DNA of 64,000 nucleotides, from positions 74,598-138,597 of the forward strand of contig DATMRW010000009.1 of NCBI GenBank assembly GCA_035565775.1, in the 5' to 3' direction. Position 1 is the first letter of the stretch. Every line of letters starts with the position of its first letter. The position numbers were made by a program, and so were the translations under genes. This DNA comes from PRO6 sp035565775 (lineage in GTDB: Bacteria; Pseudomonadota; Alphaproteobacteria; Rhizobiales; Xanthobacteraceae). Under the pieces are notes generated by a model. The model made no database searches, was not told where the DNA came from, and saw only the letters and a program-made list of their open reading frames with translations. Shown in pieces: positions 26,030-35,025 of this stretch.

Positions 26030-26196
26030 CTGTCAGGTACTCGGTGTGGGGTTCCTGTTGTGGCCAAGTCTTGGGAGGATCCCTGGCGCGCACAAGCAGC
26101 GCCGTCCCGAACCAACTAACGATAAATCCAATCGTATTCGGGAAAATAGGGTCGACACATTTATGGAGCAGGGCCGCACCCCTGCTCCATTTTTTC
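26030..26196 (+). ncRNA. Candidate small RNA ending in a strong terminator
   Basis: No protein frame in the 568 bases between the DUF2946 gene and the DUF1467 gene looks real, yet a very strong plus-strand terminator stands at 26163-26196. Upstream of it the transcript could fold: GGTTC (26050-26054) with GAACC (26109-26113), enclosing GGGA/TCCC and GGCGC/GCGCC hairpins. The 5' end is a guess and I cannot assign it to a known RNA family (it lacks the SRP, RNase P and tmRNA signatures). Confidence 0.45.
26163..26196 (+). terminator. Strong Rho-independent terminator of unassigned transcript
   Basis: An 11-bp perfect stem, ATGGAGCAGGG against CCCTGCTCCAT, with a 6-base loop, followed immediately by TTTTTC. 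Its orientation (T-run on the plus strand) does not suit any neighbouring protein gene, all of which are on the minus strand. Confidence 0.85.
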
Positions 26197-26295
26197 TTTC
26201 CGGCAGCCTCGGACAAATCATCTCCGTCAGCGACGCAGATGCTAGCTCGCCCATTCGCACTGCGACTCCGGGCAGTCCCTCACCGCAACAAACAG

Positions 26296-26331
26296 CGAGG
26301 CCGCCGGCGCATTTTTTGCGCGGCGGCCTCG
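26296..26331 (-). terminator. Hairpin after the DUF1467 gene
   Basis: CGAGGCCGCCG pairs with CGGCGGCCTCG across an AT-rich loop containing six T. On the minus strand it is followed by CTGTTTGTTG. It lies 46 bases after the stop of the DUF1467 gene and probably ends the nuo-birA-rnj-mce transcript. Confidence 0.6.
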
Positions 26332-26377
26332 ATGATCAGTCAGCGATCTGGTCGCAAAGAGATTTTCTAACTAAGTC

Positions 26378-26653
26378 TCACAGCCCCATCAGGCGCGACA
26401 GCTTGTCGATGGTCAGATGGCCAGAATAGTAAGCCCACGCGCCGATGCCGTAGACGACCGCCGATATGGCCGTGGTCCAAAGCACCCTGCGCGCCATCGA
26501 CGGCATGATCGGCGCACCGGGGTCCGTGCCCGGCACGCGCTCGCCCTCCATATCTTCGTGCTGGCTGCGAATGCCGATCGGCAGCATGACGAACAGCGTG
26601 ACCCACCAGACGATGAAGTAGATCGCGAAGCCGGACGAAATCGTCTTCCACAT
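26378..26653 (-). CDS. DUF1467 family membrane protein
   Basis: A 91-residue protein with two membrane helices (residues about 8-28 and 60-80) and the pattern FVMLPIGIRSQHE typical of DUF1467. The family occurs only in alphaproteobacteria, almost always next to mce and proS; its role is unknown. It starts five bases after mce and is the last gene of this run. Confidence 0.88.
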   Translation of the reverse strand: MWKTISSGFAIYFIVWWVTLFVMLPIGIRSQHEDMEGERVPGTDPGAPIMPSMARRVLWTTAISAVVYGIGAWAYYSGHLTIDKLSRLMGL

Positions 26654-26658
26654 GTCGG

Positions 26659-27063
26659 TCAGGCCTGTTCGATTTCGACGAGAGCGCCCGAAAAATCCTT
26701 CGGATGCAGAAACAATACCGGCTTGCCGTGCGCGCCGATCTTGGGCTGGCCGTCACCGAGGACGCGCGCGCCCTCCTCCACCAATCGATCGCGCGTGGCG
26801 ATGATGTCATCGACTTCGTAGCAGACGTGATGAATGCCGCCGTCGGGATTGCGCTCGATGAATTTCGCGATCGGCGAAGCATCGCCGAGCGGCTCGATGA
26901 ACTCGATCTTGGTGTTGGGCAGCGTCGCAAAAACGGTGGTCACGCCGTGCTCAAGCAGCGGTACCGCGCCCGAAATCTCCGCGCCGAATGCAACGCCGTA
27001 GATCTTCGCCGCCTGCTTGGCATCGCGCACCGCAATGGCGACGTGGTTGAGCCGGCCGAGCAT
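26659..27063 (-). CDS. mce: Methylmalonyl-CoA epimerase
   Basis: Interconverts (2R)- and (2S)-methylmalonyl-CoA in propionyl-CoA use. The 134-residue protein is a vicinal-oxygen-chelate fold with metal-ligand positions in LNHVAIAV (His7), DGGIHHVCYEV and the C-terminal GALVEIEQ (Glu). It sits 18 bases after rnj, an arrangement conserved in Rhizobiales. Confidence 0.94.
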   Translation of the reverse strand: MLGRLNHVAIAVRDAKQAAKIYGVAFGAEISGAVPLLEHGVTTVFATLPNTKIEFIEPLGDASPIAKFIERNPDGGIHHVCYEVDDIIATRDRLVEEGARVLGDGQPKIGAHGKPVLFLHPKDFSGALVEIEQA

Positions 27064-27081
27064 GTCGGAATCCTCCTAGCG

Positions 27082-28752
27082 TCAAACAACCGATACATGG
27101 ACGACGCAAACGGGCTTCTTGCCCCACTGCGCCAGCAACGATGCACGCACTGCCCGCCGCACCGATTCCGCTGTCGCATCGGGATCGCGGCGGCGCCCGC
27201 GCGGCAGTCCCTCGACCGTATCGGCGACGACATCGAAGATCTCGTCGGCCAACAGATCGCCCTCAGCATTCTTGAGCGGAACGCCGATCAAGTCCACCTC
27301 CGGCTCGTCGGCAAAGTCGCCCTTCTCCGTCAGCACGATCGACACCAGCACGCAGCCGGCAAAGCCCATCCGGCGGCGCTCGGCAACCGCGTTCGCCGTC
27401 GCCTCCTCGATTAGCAAGCCGTCCTTGTACAGCCGGCCGACAGGCACCTCGCCTACCACGCTGGCGTCCCCCGGGCCGAGCCGGACGACGTTGCCGTCCC
27501 GGCAGATCACGACGCGCGGCACGCCGGCGGCGCGGGCAAGCTTGGCGTGCTCGGACAAATGCAAGGCTTCGCCGTGGACCGGCACCAGCACCTGCGGCCG
27601 CACCCAGGAGATCATTTCGCGCAGTTCATCCTGCCGCGGATGGCCCGAGACATGGACGAGGTGCGTGCGGTCGGTGATGATCTCGATGCCACGCGACACC
27701 AGCGAATTGATGATCGCGCTGACCGTCCGCTCGTTGCCGGGGATGGTGCGCGACGAAAAGATCACGCAGTCGCCCTTGTTGAGCGTCACTTCCGGATGCT
27801 CGTCCTTCGCGATCCGCGCCAGCGCCGCGCGCGGCTCGCCCTGGCTTCCGGTGCAAAGCGCCACGACCTTGTCGACAGGCAGATGGCCGTAGACCTCCAT
27901 GCTGCGAAACGCCGGCAGGCCCTTGAGATAACCGCACTCCTTCGCCACCTGCACGACGCGCTCCATCGCGCGGCCAACCAGAACGACCTCGCGGCCGCAC
28001 TCGTATGCCGCCTCGGCTACGGCCTGGATGCGCGCGACGTTCGAGGCAAATGTCGTGACCGCCACCCTGCCCTTTGCCGCACCGATGATGGCGGCCAGCG
28101 CCTTGGCAACCTCGGTTTCGGAGGGCGAGCGGCCTTCGCGCACGGCATTGGTCGAATCGCCGACCAGCGCGAGCACGCCTTCATCGCCGATTTCGCGCAG
28201 GCGTTTCTCGTCGGTCGGCGGGCCGAGAACCGGCGTCGGGTCGATCTTCCAGTCGCCGGTGTGCAGCACGGTGCCGATCTCGGTGCGGATCGCCAGCGCG
28301 TGCGATTCGGGGATCGAATGCGCGACCGGAACGAACTCGACATTGAACGGACCGATATCGATCCGCGCGCCCGAAGGCACGACCGTCACCGGAATTTTTG
28401 GCGGATTGCGCTCGGACTGGCATTTGGCCTCGAACAGCGCCGCGCTGAATGCCGTCGCATAGATCGGGCATTCGAGCTTTGGCCATAGATCGATGATCGC
28501 GCCGAAGTGGTCCTCGTGGGCGTGGGTCAGCACGAGGCCGACCAGGTTCTTGCGTTCCTTGATCAGGAAACGGATGTCCGGCAGCACGAGATCGATGCCG
28601 GGCAGATGTTCCTCGTCGCCGAAGGAGACCCCGAGATCGACGGCAAGGAAGCTGCGCTGCTGCTTGTTGCCAAGCCCGTACAGCGACAGGTTCATGCCGA
28701 TCTCGCCGACGCCGCCGAGCGGGGTGAAAGTCAGTTCGTCAGATCGTGCCAT
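27082..28752 (-). CDS. rnj: Ribonuclease J
   Basis: Metallo-beta-lactamase / beta-CASP ribonuclease with endo- and 5'-3' exonuclease activity, used in alphaproteobacteria for 16S and 23S rRNA and mRNA maturation. The 556 residues begin with GGVGEIGMN, then the zinc motif THAHEDHFGA (His77, His79, Asp81, His82), the beta-CASP region with VALCTGSQGEPRAALARI, and VHVSGHP and VPVHGE. It abuts birA (one base gap). Confidence 0.96.
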   Translation of the reverse strand: MARSDELTFTPLGGVGEIGMNLSLYGLGNKQQRSFLAVDLGVSFGDEEHLPGIDLVLPDIRFLIKERKNLVGLVLTHAHEDHFGAIIDLWPKLECPIYATAFSAALFEAKCQSERNPPKIPVTVVPSGARIDIGPFNVEFVPVAHSIPESHALAIRTEIGTVLHTGDWKIDPTPVLGPPTDEKRLREIGDEGVLALVGDSTNAVREGRSPSETEVAKALAAIIGAAKGRVAVTTFASNVARIQAVAEAAYECGREVVLVGRAMERVVQVAKECGYLKGLPAFRSMEVYGHLPVDKVVALCTGSQGEPRAALARIAKDEHPEVTLNKGDCVIFSSRTIPGNERTVSAIINSLVSRGIEIITDRTHLVHVSGHPRQDELREMISWVRPQVLVPVHGEALHLSEHAKLARAAGVPRVVICRDGNVVRLGPGDASVVGEVPVGRLYKDGLLIEEATANAVAERRRMGFAGCVLVSIVLTEKGDFADEPEVDLIGVPLKNAEGDLLADEIFDVVADTVEGLPRGRRRDPDATAESVRRAVRASLLAQWGKKPVCVVHVSVV

Positions 28753-29553
28753 TTATTCCGTTCCCGCCGAGGCGGCCGTTCCAAAAAAGACCTCGCCGGC
28801 TGCTACCGGCACGCGGCGACCGTCCGCCGTGGCAACGATCATGCAACCGGCACTATCGATGGTTTCAAATACGCCGCTTACCGGCGCGCGTCCCCCCTTA
28901 ATTGAAACCGGTTGTCCGACGCCGGCGGCGCGGGCGAGCCACAGCCGACGGATCTCAGCAAAGCCGCGGCCGTTGTCCCAGATGCCGCGATACTCGACCC
29001 AGCCATCCGACAGCGCGGCAAACAGCGCCTCCGCCGACGTCTGGACGCCGAGCGCATGGAGCGAGGTCGCGGCATAAGGCGTGTTGTCCGGCGCGGCGAC
29101 GATATTGGTGCCGATACCGGCCACGACCGCCAGCGCGCCGACGCCGACGGTTTCCGCTTCGAGCAGAATGCCCGACAGTTTTGCGCCGTCGGCCAGCACG
29201 TCGTTCGGCCACTTCAGCGCGAATGCCGGCGGCGGGATTTCCGGCGCGACGGCGCTCACCGTCCGCAGCGCGGCATAGATCGCAAGACCCGCGACGAAGC
29301 CAAGCGTCGCCGCAACTGCGGGCGGCGCATCCACAAGTTCGAGAATGCTGGCTGCAAGGTTGCCGCGCGGGGCGACCCAGGCGCGGCCGCGCCGGCCGCG
29401 CCCCGCGGTCTGCTCGGTCGTGACGAACCAGAGCGGACCGCGCTCGCCGGCGATGGCTGCAGCCATCGCCTCGGCATTGGTTGAGGCAATCTGATCAAAC
29501 GCCTTGAGCCGGTAGCCGTGAGAGGCGGCGATCGGCCCGAGCGCGATTGCCAT
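28753..29553 (-). CDS. birA: Biotin-[acetyl-CoA-carboxylase] ligase, monofunctional
   Basis: Attaches biotin to the carrier domain of acetyl-CoA carboxylase. The 266-residue protein shows STNAEAM, the biotin-adenylate loop AGRGRRGRAW, LKWPNDVL and GIGTNI. It lacks the N-terminal winged-helix DNA-binding domain of E. coli BirA, so it cannot act as repressor. Its ATG shares a base with the nuoN stop (TGATG), showing translational coupling to the nuo operon. Confidence 0.95.
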   Translation of the reverse strand: MAIALGPIAASHGYRLKAFDQIASTNAEAMAAAIAGERGPLWFVTTEQTAGRGRRGRAWVAPRGNLAASILELVDAPPAVAATLGFVAGLAIYAALRTVSAVAPEIPPPAFALKWPNDVLADGAKLSGILLEAETVGVGALAVVAGIGTNIVAAPDNTPYAATSLHALGVQTSAEALFAALSDGWVEYRGIWDNGRGFAEIRRLWLARAAGVGQPVSIKGGRAPVSGVFETIDSAGCMIVATADGRRVPVAAGEVFFGTAASAGTE

Positions 29554-30986
29554 CAGAACAGCGACTTCGCCGCGACGGTTGCCGCGCTCACCAGCGGTCC
29601 GGGATAGGCGAAGAACAGGATGTTGAAGATGCCGGCGACTGCCAGCACCGTGCGCAGCTCAATGCGAATCGGATCGAGCGAGCCGGCCGGCTCGTCGAAA
29701 TACATCACCTTGACGACGTTCAGGTAGTAGAACGCGCCGATGACGCTGGCGACGACGCCGATCACAGAGAGCGTGAACAGGCCCGCCTTGATCGCAGCGA
29801 GGAAGACGTAGAACTTGGCGAAGAAGCCGGCCAGCGGCGGAATGCCCGCCAGCGAGAACAGCAGCATCGCGAAGAAGAACGCCATCACCGGATTGGTGCG
29901 CGAGAGCCCTGCGAAGTCGCTGATGTTCTCGAGCGCCACGCCCTTGCGCTTCATCGCGAGGATGACGCTGAAGGAGCCAAGCGTCATCACCACGTAGATC
30001 GCCAGATACAGGATGACGCCCTGCGCGCCCTCGGTGGTGCCGGCGGCAAGGCCGACGAGCGCAAAGCCCATGTGGCCGATCGACGAGTAAGCCAGCATGC
30101 GCTTGATGTTGCGCTGGCCGATCGCGGCGACCGAGCCGAGGATCATCGAGGCGATGGCGACGAAGACGACGATCTGCTGCCACTGCATCAGCACTTCGGG
30201 GAATGCCGTCAGCACAACGCGCGCGAACACGGCGAGCGCCGCCACCTTCGGCGCCGAAGCGAAGAACGCGGTGACCGAGGTCGGGGCGCCCTCATAGACG
30301 TCCGGCGTCCACATGTGGAACGGCACGGCCGAGACCTTGAAGCACAGGCCGGCAAGGAGCAGCACCAGACCGAAGATCAGGCCGATGCCGCCGTTCTTCG
30401 CCGCGGTGGCGATGCCGGCGAACTCCACGGTGCCGGTGAAGCCATAAACCAGCGACGCGCCATAGAGCAGCATGCCCGAGGACAGCGAGCCGAGCACATA
30501 GTACTTCAGGCCGGACTCGGTCGACTTGGCGTTGTCGCGGTTGCTGGCGGCGACGACGTAGAGCGCAAAGCTCATCAATTCGAGGCCGAGATAAAGCGTG
30601 ATCAGGTCGCCCGCCGAGATCAGCACCATCATGCCGATGCTCGACAGCAGCACCAGCACCGGGAATTCGAAAATCCGCCGTTCCTTGTTGAGATACTCGA
30701 TCGACAGCACCAGCGCGACGGCCGAGCCGATCAGCGACAGTACCTTCAGGAAGCGCGCATAGTCATCGAGGATGAAGCTGCCGCCGAACGTCGTCAGCCT
30801 GCCCGCCGGCAGATTCAGCACCAGAAACCCGGCAACCACCAGCAGACCGACCGAGAGCGTCGTCACCATCCCGATGGAGCGCTCGCCCCGGAAGGCGCCG
30901 AGCATGAGCAGCACCAGCGTGCCCGCCGCAAGCACCAGTTCGGGCAACACTGGAAGCAGGGAATATCCCGCAACTGAGAAAGTCAT
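29553..30986 (-). CDS. nuoN: NADH-quinone oxidoreductase subunit N
   Basis: One of three antiporter-like proton-pumping membrane subunits of respiratory complex I. It is a 477-residue protein with about 14 membrane helices; the conserved lysines and the segment KRMLAYSSIGHMGFALVG mark the proton_antipo_M domain. Last of the 14 nuo genes, 25 bases after nuoM. Confidence 0.97.
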   Translation of the reverse strand: MTFSVAGYSLLPVLPELVLAAGTLVLLMLGAFRGERSIGMVTTLSVGLLVVAGFLVLNLPAGRLTTFGGSFILDDYARFLKVLSLIGSAVALVLSIEYLNKERRIFEFPVLVLLSSIGMMVLISAGDLITLYLGLELMSFALYVVAASNRDNAKSTESGLKYYVLGSLSSGMLLYGASLVYGFTGTVEFAGIATAAKNGGIGLIFGLVLLLAGLCFKVSAVPFHMWTPDVYEGAPTSVTAFFASAPKVAALAVFARVVLTAFPEVLMQWQQIVVFVAIASMILGSVAAIGQRNIKRMLAYSSIGHMGFALVGLAAGTTEGAQGVILYLAIYVVMTLGSFSVILAMKRKGVALENISDFAGLSRTNPVMAFFFAMLLFSLAGIPPLAGFFAKFYVFLAAIKAGLFTLSVIGVVASVIGAFYYLNVVKVMYFDEPAGSLDPIRIELRTVLAVAGIFNILFFAYPGPLVSAATVAAKSLF

Positions 30987-31011
30987 GAGCTGATATCCCG
31001 ATCTCGCGCCA

Positions 31012-32523
31012 TCAAGGCTTTTGCGCGCCGGCCTTCACGGTCGTGACGGCCTGCGTGTAGTTGTTAACCAGTTGCTGAACCGACGCCGCCGACATGTTGA
31101 GCACCGGCTGCGGATACACACCGAACAGAATGGTGAGCGCCAGAAGCGGCATCAACAGCAGCGACTCGCGCGGCGTCAGGTCCTTGATCGTCGCCAGCGA
31201 CGGCTTCACCAGCGCGCCGTAGACGATCTTGCGATAGAGCCACAGCGCGTAGCCAGCCGACAGGATGATGCCGGTCGTCGCCAGGAATGCGGTGGTCGGG
31301 CTCACCTTGAAGGTGCCGAGCAGCGTCATGAATTCGCCGACGAAACCCGAGGTGCCCGGCAGGCCGACATTGGCCATGGTGAACACCAGGAAGGCCATCG
31401 CATAGAGCGGCATCCGGTTGACGAGGCCGCCATAGGCAGCGATCTGGCGGGTGTGCATCCGGTCGTAGACCACGCCGACGCAGAGGAACAGCGCGCCGGA
31501 GACGATGCCGTGGGAGATCATTTGGAAGACGCCGCCCGCAACACCCTGAACTGTGCCGGCGAAGATGCCCATCGTGACGAAGCCCATGTGGGCGACCGAC
31601 GAATAGGCGATCAGCTTCTTCATGTCCTCCTGCATCAGGGCGACCAGCGAGGTGTAGATGATCGCGATCACCGACAGCGCGAGCACGTATGGCGCAAAGT
31701 CAAACGATGCCAGCGGGAACATCGGCAGCGAGAAGCGCAGGAAGCCGTAGCCGCCCATCTTCAGCAGGATCGCCGCCAGGATCACCGAGCCGGCCGTCGG
31801 CGCTTCGACGTGCGCATCCGGCAACCAGGTGTGGACCGGCCACATCGGCATCTTCACCGCGAAGGAGGCGAAGAAGGCGAGGAAGGCCCAAACCTGCAGC
31901 GAATACGGCAGCGTGGTCTTCATCAGTGTCGGAATGTCGGTGGTGCCACCCGTCCAGTACAGCGCCATGATCGCCAGCAGCATCAGCACCGAGCCGAGCA
32001 ACGTGTAGAGGAAGAACTTGAAGCTGGCATAGACCCGGCGCGGACCGCCCCACACGCCGATGATCAGGAACATCGGAATGAGGCCGCCTTCGAAGAACAG
32101 ATAGAACAGCACGAGGTCGAGGGCCGAGAAGGTGCCGATCATCAGCGTCTCGAGGACGAGGAACGCGATCATGTAGGCGCTGACACGGCTCGTGACCGAC
32201 TTCCAGCTCGCCACGATGCAGAACGGCATCAAGGCGGTGGTCAGGATTACGAACGGCAGCGAGATGCCGTCGACGCCCATGTGATACTTGATCACGCCGT
32301 CGAGCCAGGCCCCCTGCTCCTGGAACTGGAAGTCAGCGCTCGAGGGATCGAACCGCGCCACCAGAATGAGGGAGATGGCGAAGACGACGACCGTGGTCCA
32401 TAGCGCGATCCACTTCGAGGTGCGGTGCGCCGACTCGTCGTCGCCCCGCGCCAGAAGAACGATCAGCAGCGCACCGACGAGCGGCGCCAGCGTGATAACG
32501 GAAAGAATAGGCCAGGTCGTCAT
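31012..32523 (-). CDS. nuoM: NADH-quinone oxidoreductase subunit M
   Basis: Antiporter-like proton channel subunit of complex I. The 503 residues begin MTTWPILSVITL, contain LVLFYLFFEGGLIPMFLIIG, the key KMPMWPVHTWLPDAHVEAPTAGS and KKLIAYSSVAHMGF. The ATG at 32523 shares one base with the nuoL stop (TGATG); the frame open to 32553 lies inside nuoL. Confidence 0.97.
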   Translation of the reverse strand: MTTWPILSVITLAPLVGALLIVLLARGDDESAHRTSKWIALWTTVVVFAISLILVARFDPSSADFQFQEQGAWLDGVIKYHMGVDGISLPFVILTTALMPFCIVASWKSVTSRVSAYMIAFLVLETLMIGTFSALDLVLFYLFFEGGLIPMFLIIGVWGGPRRVYASFKFFLYTLLGSVLMLLAIMALYWTGGTTDIPTLMKTTLPYSLQVWAFLAFFASFAVKMPMWPVHTWLPDAHVEAPTAGSVILAAILLKMGGYGFLRFSLPMFPLASFDFAPYVLALSVIAIIYTSLVALMQEDMKKLIAYSSVAHMGFVTMGIFAGTVQGVAGGVFQMISHGIVSGALFLCVGVVYDRMHTRQIAAYGGLVNRMPLYAMAFLVFTMANVGLPGTSGFVGEFMTLLGTFKVSPTTAFLATTGIILSAGYALWLYRKIVYGALVKPSLATIKDLTPRESLLLMPLLALTILFGVYPQPVLNMSAASVQQLVNNYTQAVTTVKAGAQKP

Positions 32524-34592
32524 CACTGGCCCCCCAGGCCGAAAATGAACCAAGTCATCAGCCCGGCAACGCCGATCAGCATCGCAAAGGCGTAGTGATA
32601 AAGATAACCGCTCTGCAGCCGCACCGCCGCGCGCGTTGCTTCAAGCACCCGCGCCGAGACGCCATCCGGCCCGAAACCGTCGATGATCATGCCGTCGCCC
32701 TTCTTCCACAGGAAGCGGCCAAGCCACTTCGTCGGGCGGACGAACAGGACATCGTAGAGTTCGTCGAAGTACCACTTGTTGAGCAGGAACTTGTAGAGCA
32801 GCGGATGCTGACCGGCGAGTTCGGCCGGCAGATACGTCAGGCGGATGTAGAACATCCACGACACCGCAAAGCCCAGAACCATCATCACGGTCGGCAGGTA
32901 GACGATATGCGCCGGAACATGGTGCATCGCGTCGAGAATGCCGGCCTTCATCTGCAGCGAGGAGCGGAAGAACTCCTCGACGCCGTGACCCGCGAACAGA
33001 TCCTTGAACGGGAAGCCCGCCAGGATCGACCCGGCCGACAGCAGCGCGAGCGGGACGAGCATGGTCAGCGGTGCCTCATGCGCGGCTTCGTAATGCTTGC
33101 GGTCATGCGGCTCGCCGTGGAAGGTCTTGAAGATCAGGCGCCACGAGTAGAACGACGTCAGCCCTGCCGCCACCACGGTCATCAGGAAGCCGTAGAGCGC
33201 GAACGGGTTCTGCGCGACGAACGCCGACTCGATGATCGCGTCCTTCGAGAAGTAGCCGGCGGTCAGCGGGAAGCCGGTCAGCGCCAGCGTGCCGATCACC
33301 ATCGTGCCGTAGGTGAACGGGATGCGATCCTTGAGGCCACCCATGTTGCGGATGTCCTGCTCGTGATGCATCGCGTAGATCACCGCGCCCGAACCCAGGA
33401 ACAGCAGCGCCTTGAAGAAGGCGTGCGTGAACAGGTGGAAGATACCGACCGAATAGGCCCCCGCCCCCATTGCGACGAACATGTAGCCGAGCTGCGAACA
33501 GGTCGAGTAGGCGATGATGCGCTTGATGTCGTTCTGCACGAGGCCGACGGTCGCGGCGAAGAACGCCGTGGTCGCGCCGAAGAACATGACGACGGCCTGC
33601 GCGGTCGGCGACAGCTCGAACAGCGGCGACAGACGCGCCACCATGAACACGCCGGCGGTCACCATGGTCGCCGCGTGGATCAGCGCCGACACCGGGGTCG
33701 GGCCTTCCATCGCGTCGGGCAGCCAGGTGTGGAGCAAAAACTGCGCCGACTTGCCCATCGCGCCCATGAACAGCAGGAGGCAGGTCAGGGTCAGCGCGTT
33801 GAGCTGCCAGCCGAACAGATCGATGGTCTTTTCGGTGAGGCCCGGCGCCGCCGAGAAGATGGTGGTGAAGTCGGTGGAGCCGACCAGCATGAACAGCGCG
33901 AAGATGCCGAGGGCGAAACCGAAGTCGCCGACGCGGTTGACGACGAACGCCTTGATCGCCGCCGCATTGGCGCTCGGCTTCTGATACCAGAACCCGATCA
34001 GCAGATAGCTAGCGAGACCGACGCCCTCCCAGCCGAAGAACAGCTGAACGAGGTTGTCAGACGTCACGAGCATCAGCATCGCGAAGGTGAAGAGCGAAAG
34101 GTAGCCGAAGAAACGCGGACGGTTCGGATCCTCGTCCATGTAGCCGATCGAATAGAGGTGGACGAGCGCCGACACCGATGTGACGACGACCAGCATCACC
34201 GCGGTCAGCGTATCGACCCGCAGCGACCACGCAACATTGAGATCGCCGGAGACGATCCACGGCATCAGGGTGACGAGCGTGTCCTGCTTGAAGAAGCCGA
34301 CATTGACGAACATCACCCACGACAGCGCCGCCGACACCATCAGAAGGCCGGTGGTGATCAGCTCGGCCGCGCGAGAGCCCGCGGCCGGCGGCTCCGCCGG
34401 CGCGTGGTGGTCGTCATGGCCCGACGCCGCATGGGCGTGGGCATGCGCGTGCTCATCGCCGTGCCCACCATGTCCGTGGTCGGCGTGCTCCACTGTGTCG
34501 CCGCTCGGGTTGCGCGCATGCGCGCCCGCCAGCGAAATCGCGCCTGCGATGATCGCACCGATCAGCGGCAGGAAAACAATGGCCTCAATCAT
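32523..34592 (-). CDS. nuoL: NADH-quinone oxidoreductase subunit L
   Basis: Distal antiporter-like subunit of complex I with the long lateral helix. At 689 residues it has the expected core (KSAQFLLHTWLPDAMEGPTPVSA; KRIIAYSTCSQLGYMF). An early cytoplasmic/periplasmic loop (residues about 28-75) is unusually rich in His (GHGGHGDEHAHAHAHAAS), a possible metal-binding or simply low-complexity insertion. It starts 124 bases after nuoK, the second-largest gap in the nuo run. Confidence 0.97.
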   Translation of the reverse strand: MIEAIVFLPLIGAIIAGAISLAGAHARNPSGDTVEHADHGHGGHGDEHAHAHAHAASGHDDHHAPAEPPAAGSRAAELITTGLLMVSAALSWVMFVNVGFFKQDTLVTLMPWIVSGDLNVAWSLRVDTLTAVMLVVVTSVSALVHLYSIGYMDEDPNRPRFFGYLSLFTFAMLMLVTSDNLVQLFFGWEGVGLASYLLIGFWYQKPSANAAAIKAFVVNRVGDFGFALGIFALFMLVGSTDFTTIFSAAPGLTEKTIDLFGWQLNALTLTCLLLFMGAMGKSAQFLLHTWLPDAMEGPTPVSALIHAATMVTAGVFMVARLSPLFELSPTAQAVVMFFGATTAFFAATVGLVQNDIKRIIAYSTCSQLGYMFVAMGAGAYSVGIFHLFTHAFFKALLFLGSGAVIYAMHHEQDIRNMGGLKDRIPFTYGTMVIGTLALTGFPLTAGYFSKDAIIESAFVAQNPFALYGFLMTVVAAGLTSFYSWRLIFKTFHGEPHDRKHYEAAHEAPLTMLVPLALLSAGSILAGFPFKDLFAGHGVEEFFRSSLQMKAGILDAMHHVPAHIVYLPTVMMVLGFAVSWMFYIRLTYLPAELAGQHPLLYKFLLNKWYFDELYDVLFVRPTKWLGRFLWKKGDGMIIDGFGPDGVSARVLEATRAAVRLQSGYLYHYAFAMLIGVAGLMTWFIFGLGGQ

Positions 34593-34714
34593 CCGACTAT
34601 CCCATACGACCCTGGCGTGAAGCGGCGCACCACTTGCCCGGCTTCCAATATGTTTCGATGCACGACGTGTTCGGCGGACCGGCCTGCCCCGTTATTCGCC
34701 TTGAAGCAGGTCAT
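34589..34714 (-). CDS. Possible 41-aa ORF between nuoK and nuoL
   Basis: A reading frame of 41 codons exactly fills the nuoK-nuoL gap. Its ATG lies two bases after the nuoK stop with GAAGGG six bases upstream, and its TGA overlaps the nuoL start as ATGA. The product (MTCFKANNGAGRS..., ending YGIVG) is not hydrophobic and not recognised. The spacing looks like a coupled gene, but open frames of this length are common by chance at this GC content. Confidence 0.25.
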   Translation of the reverse strand: MTCFKANNGAGRSAEHVVHRNILEAGQVVRRFTPGSYGIVG

Positions 34715-34716
34715 GC

Positions 34717-35025
34717 TCAGCCCTTCATCAAGTTGACGTCTTCCACCGCGATGGAGCCACGGTTCCGGAAGAACACCACAAGAATGGCGAGACCGATCGC
34801 CGCTTCCGCCGCCGCAACGGTGAGCACGATCAGCGCGTAGATCTGCCCGACGATGTCGCCGAGGAATGCCGAGAACGCCACCAGGTTGAGGTTGGCGGAC
34901 AGCAAGATCATCTCGATCGACATCAGGATGACGATCAGGTTCTTGCGGTTGATGAAGATGCCCAAAATCCCGATCGTGAACAGGATCGCCCCGACCGCAA
35001 GATAGTGTCCCAACCCGATTGTCAT
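34717..35025 (-). CDS. nuoK: NADH-quinone oxidoreductase subunit K
   Basis: Small membrane subunit (102 residues, three helices) of the proton-translocating arm. The two conserved membrane glutamates are present in IEMILLSANLNLVAF and in the third helix VAAAEAAIGLAILV. Its start overlaps the nuoJ stop by four bases. Confidence 0.97.
   Translation of the reverse strand: MTIGLGHYLAVGAILFTIGILGIFINRKNLIVILMSIEMILLSANLNLVAFSAFLGDIVGQIYALIVLTVAAAEAAIGLAILVVFFRNRGSIAVEDVNLMKG

Noticed and set aside
26026..26370. 114-codon plus-strand frame covering the sRNA candidate
   Set aside because: It reads through a strong terminator, starts with a rare codon without a ribosome site and has no family features.
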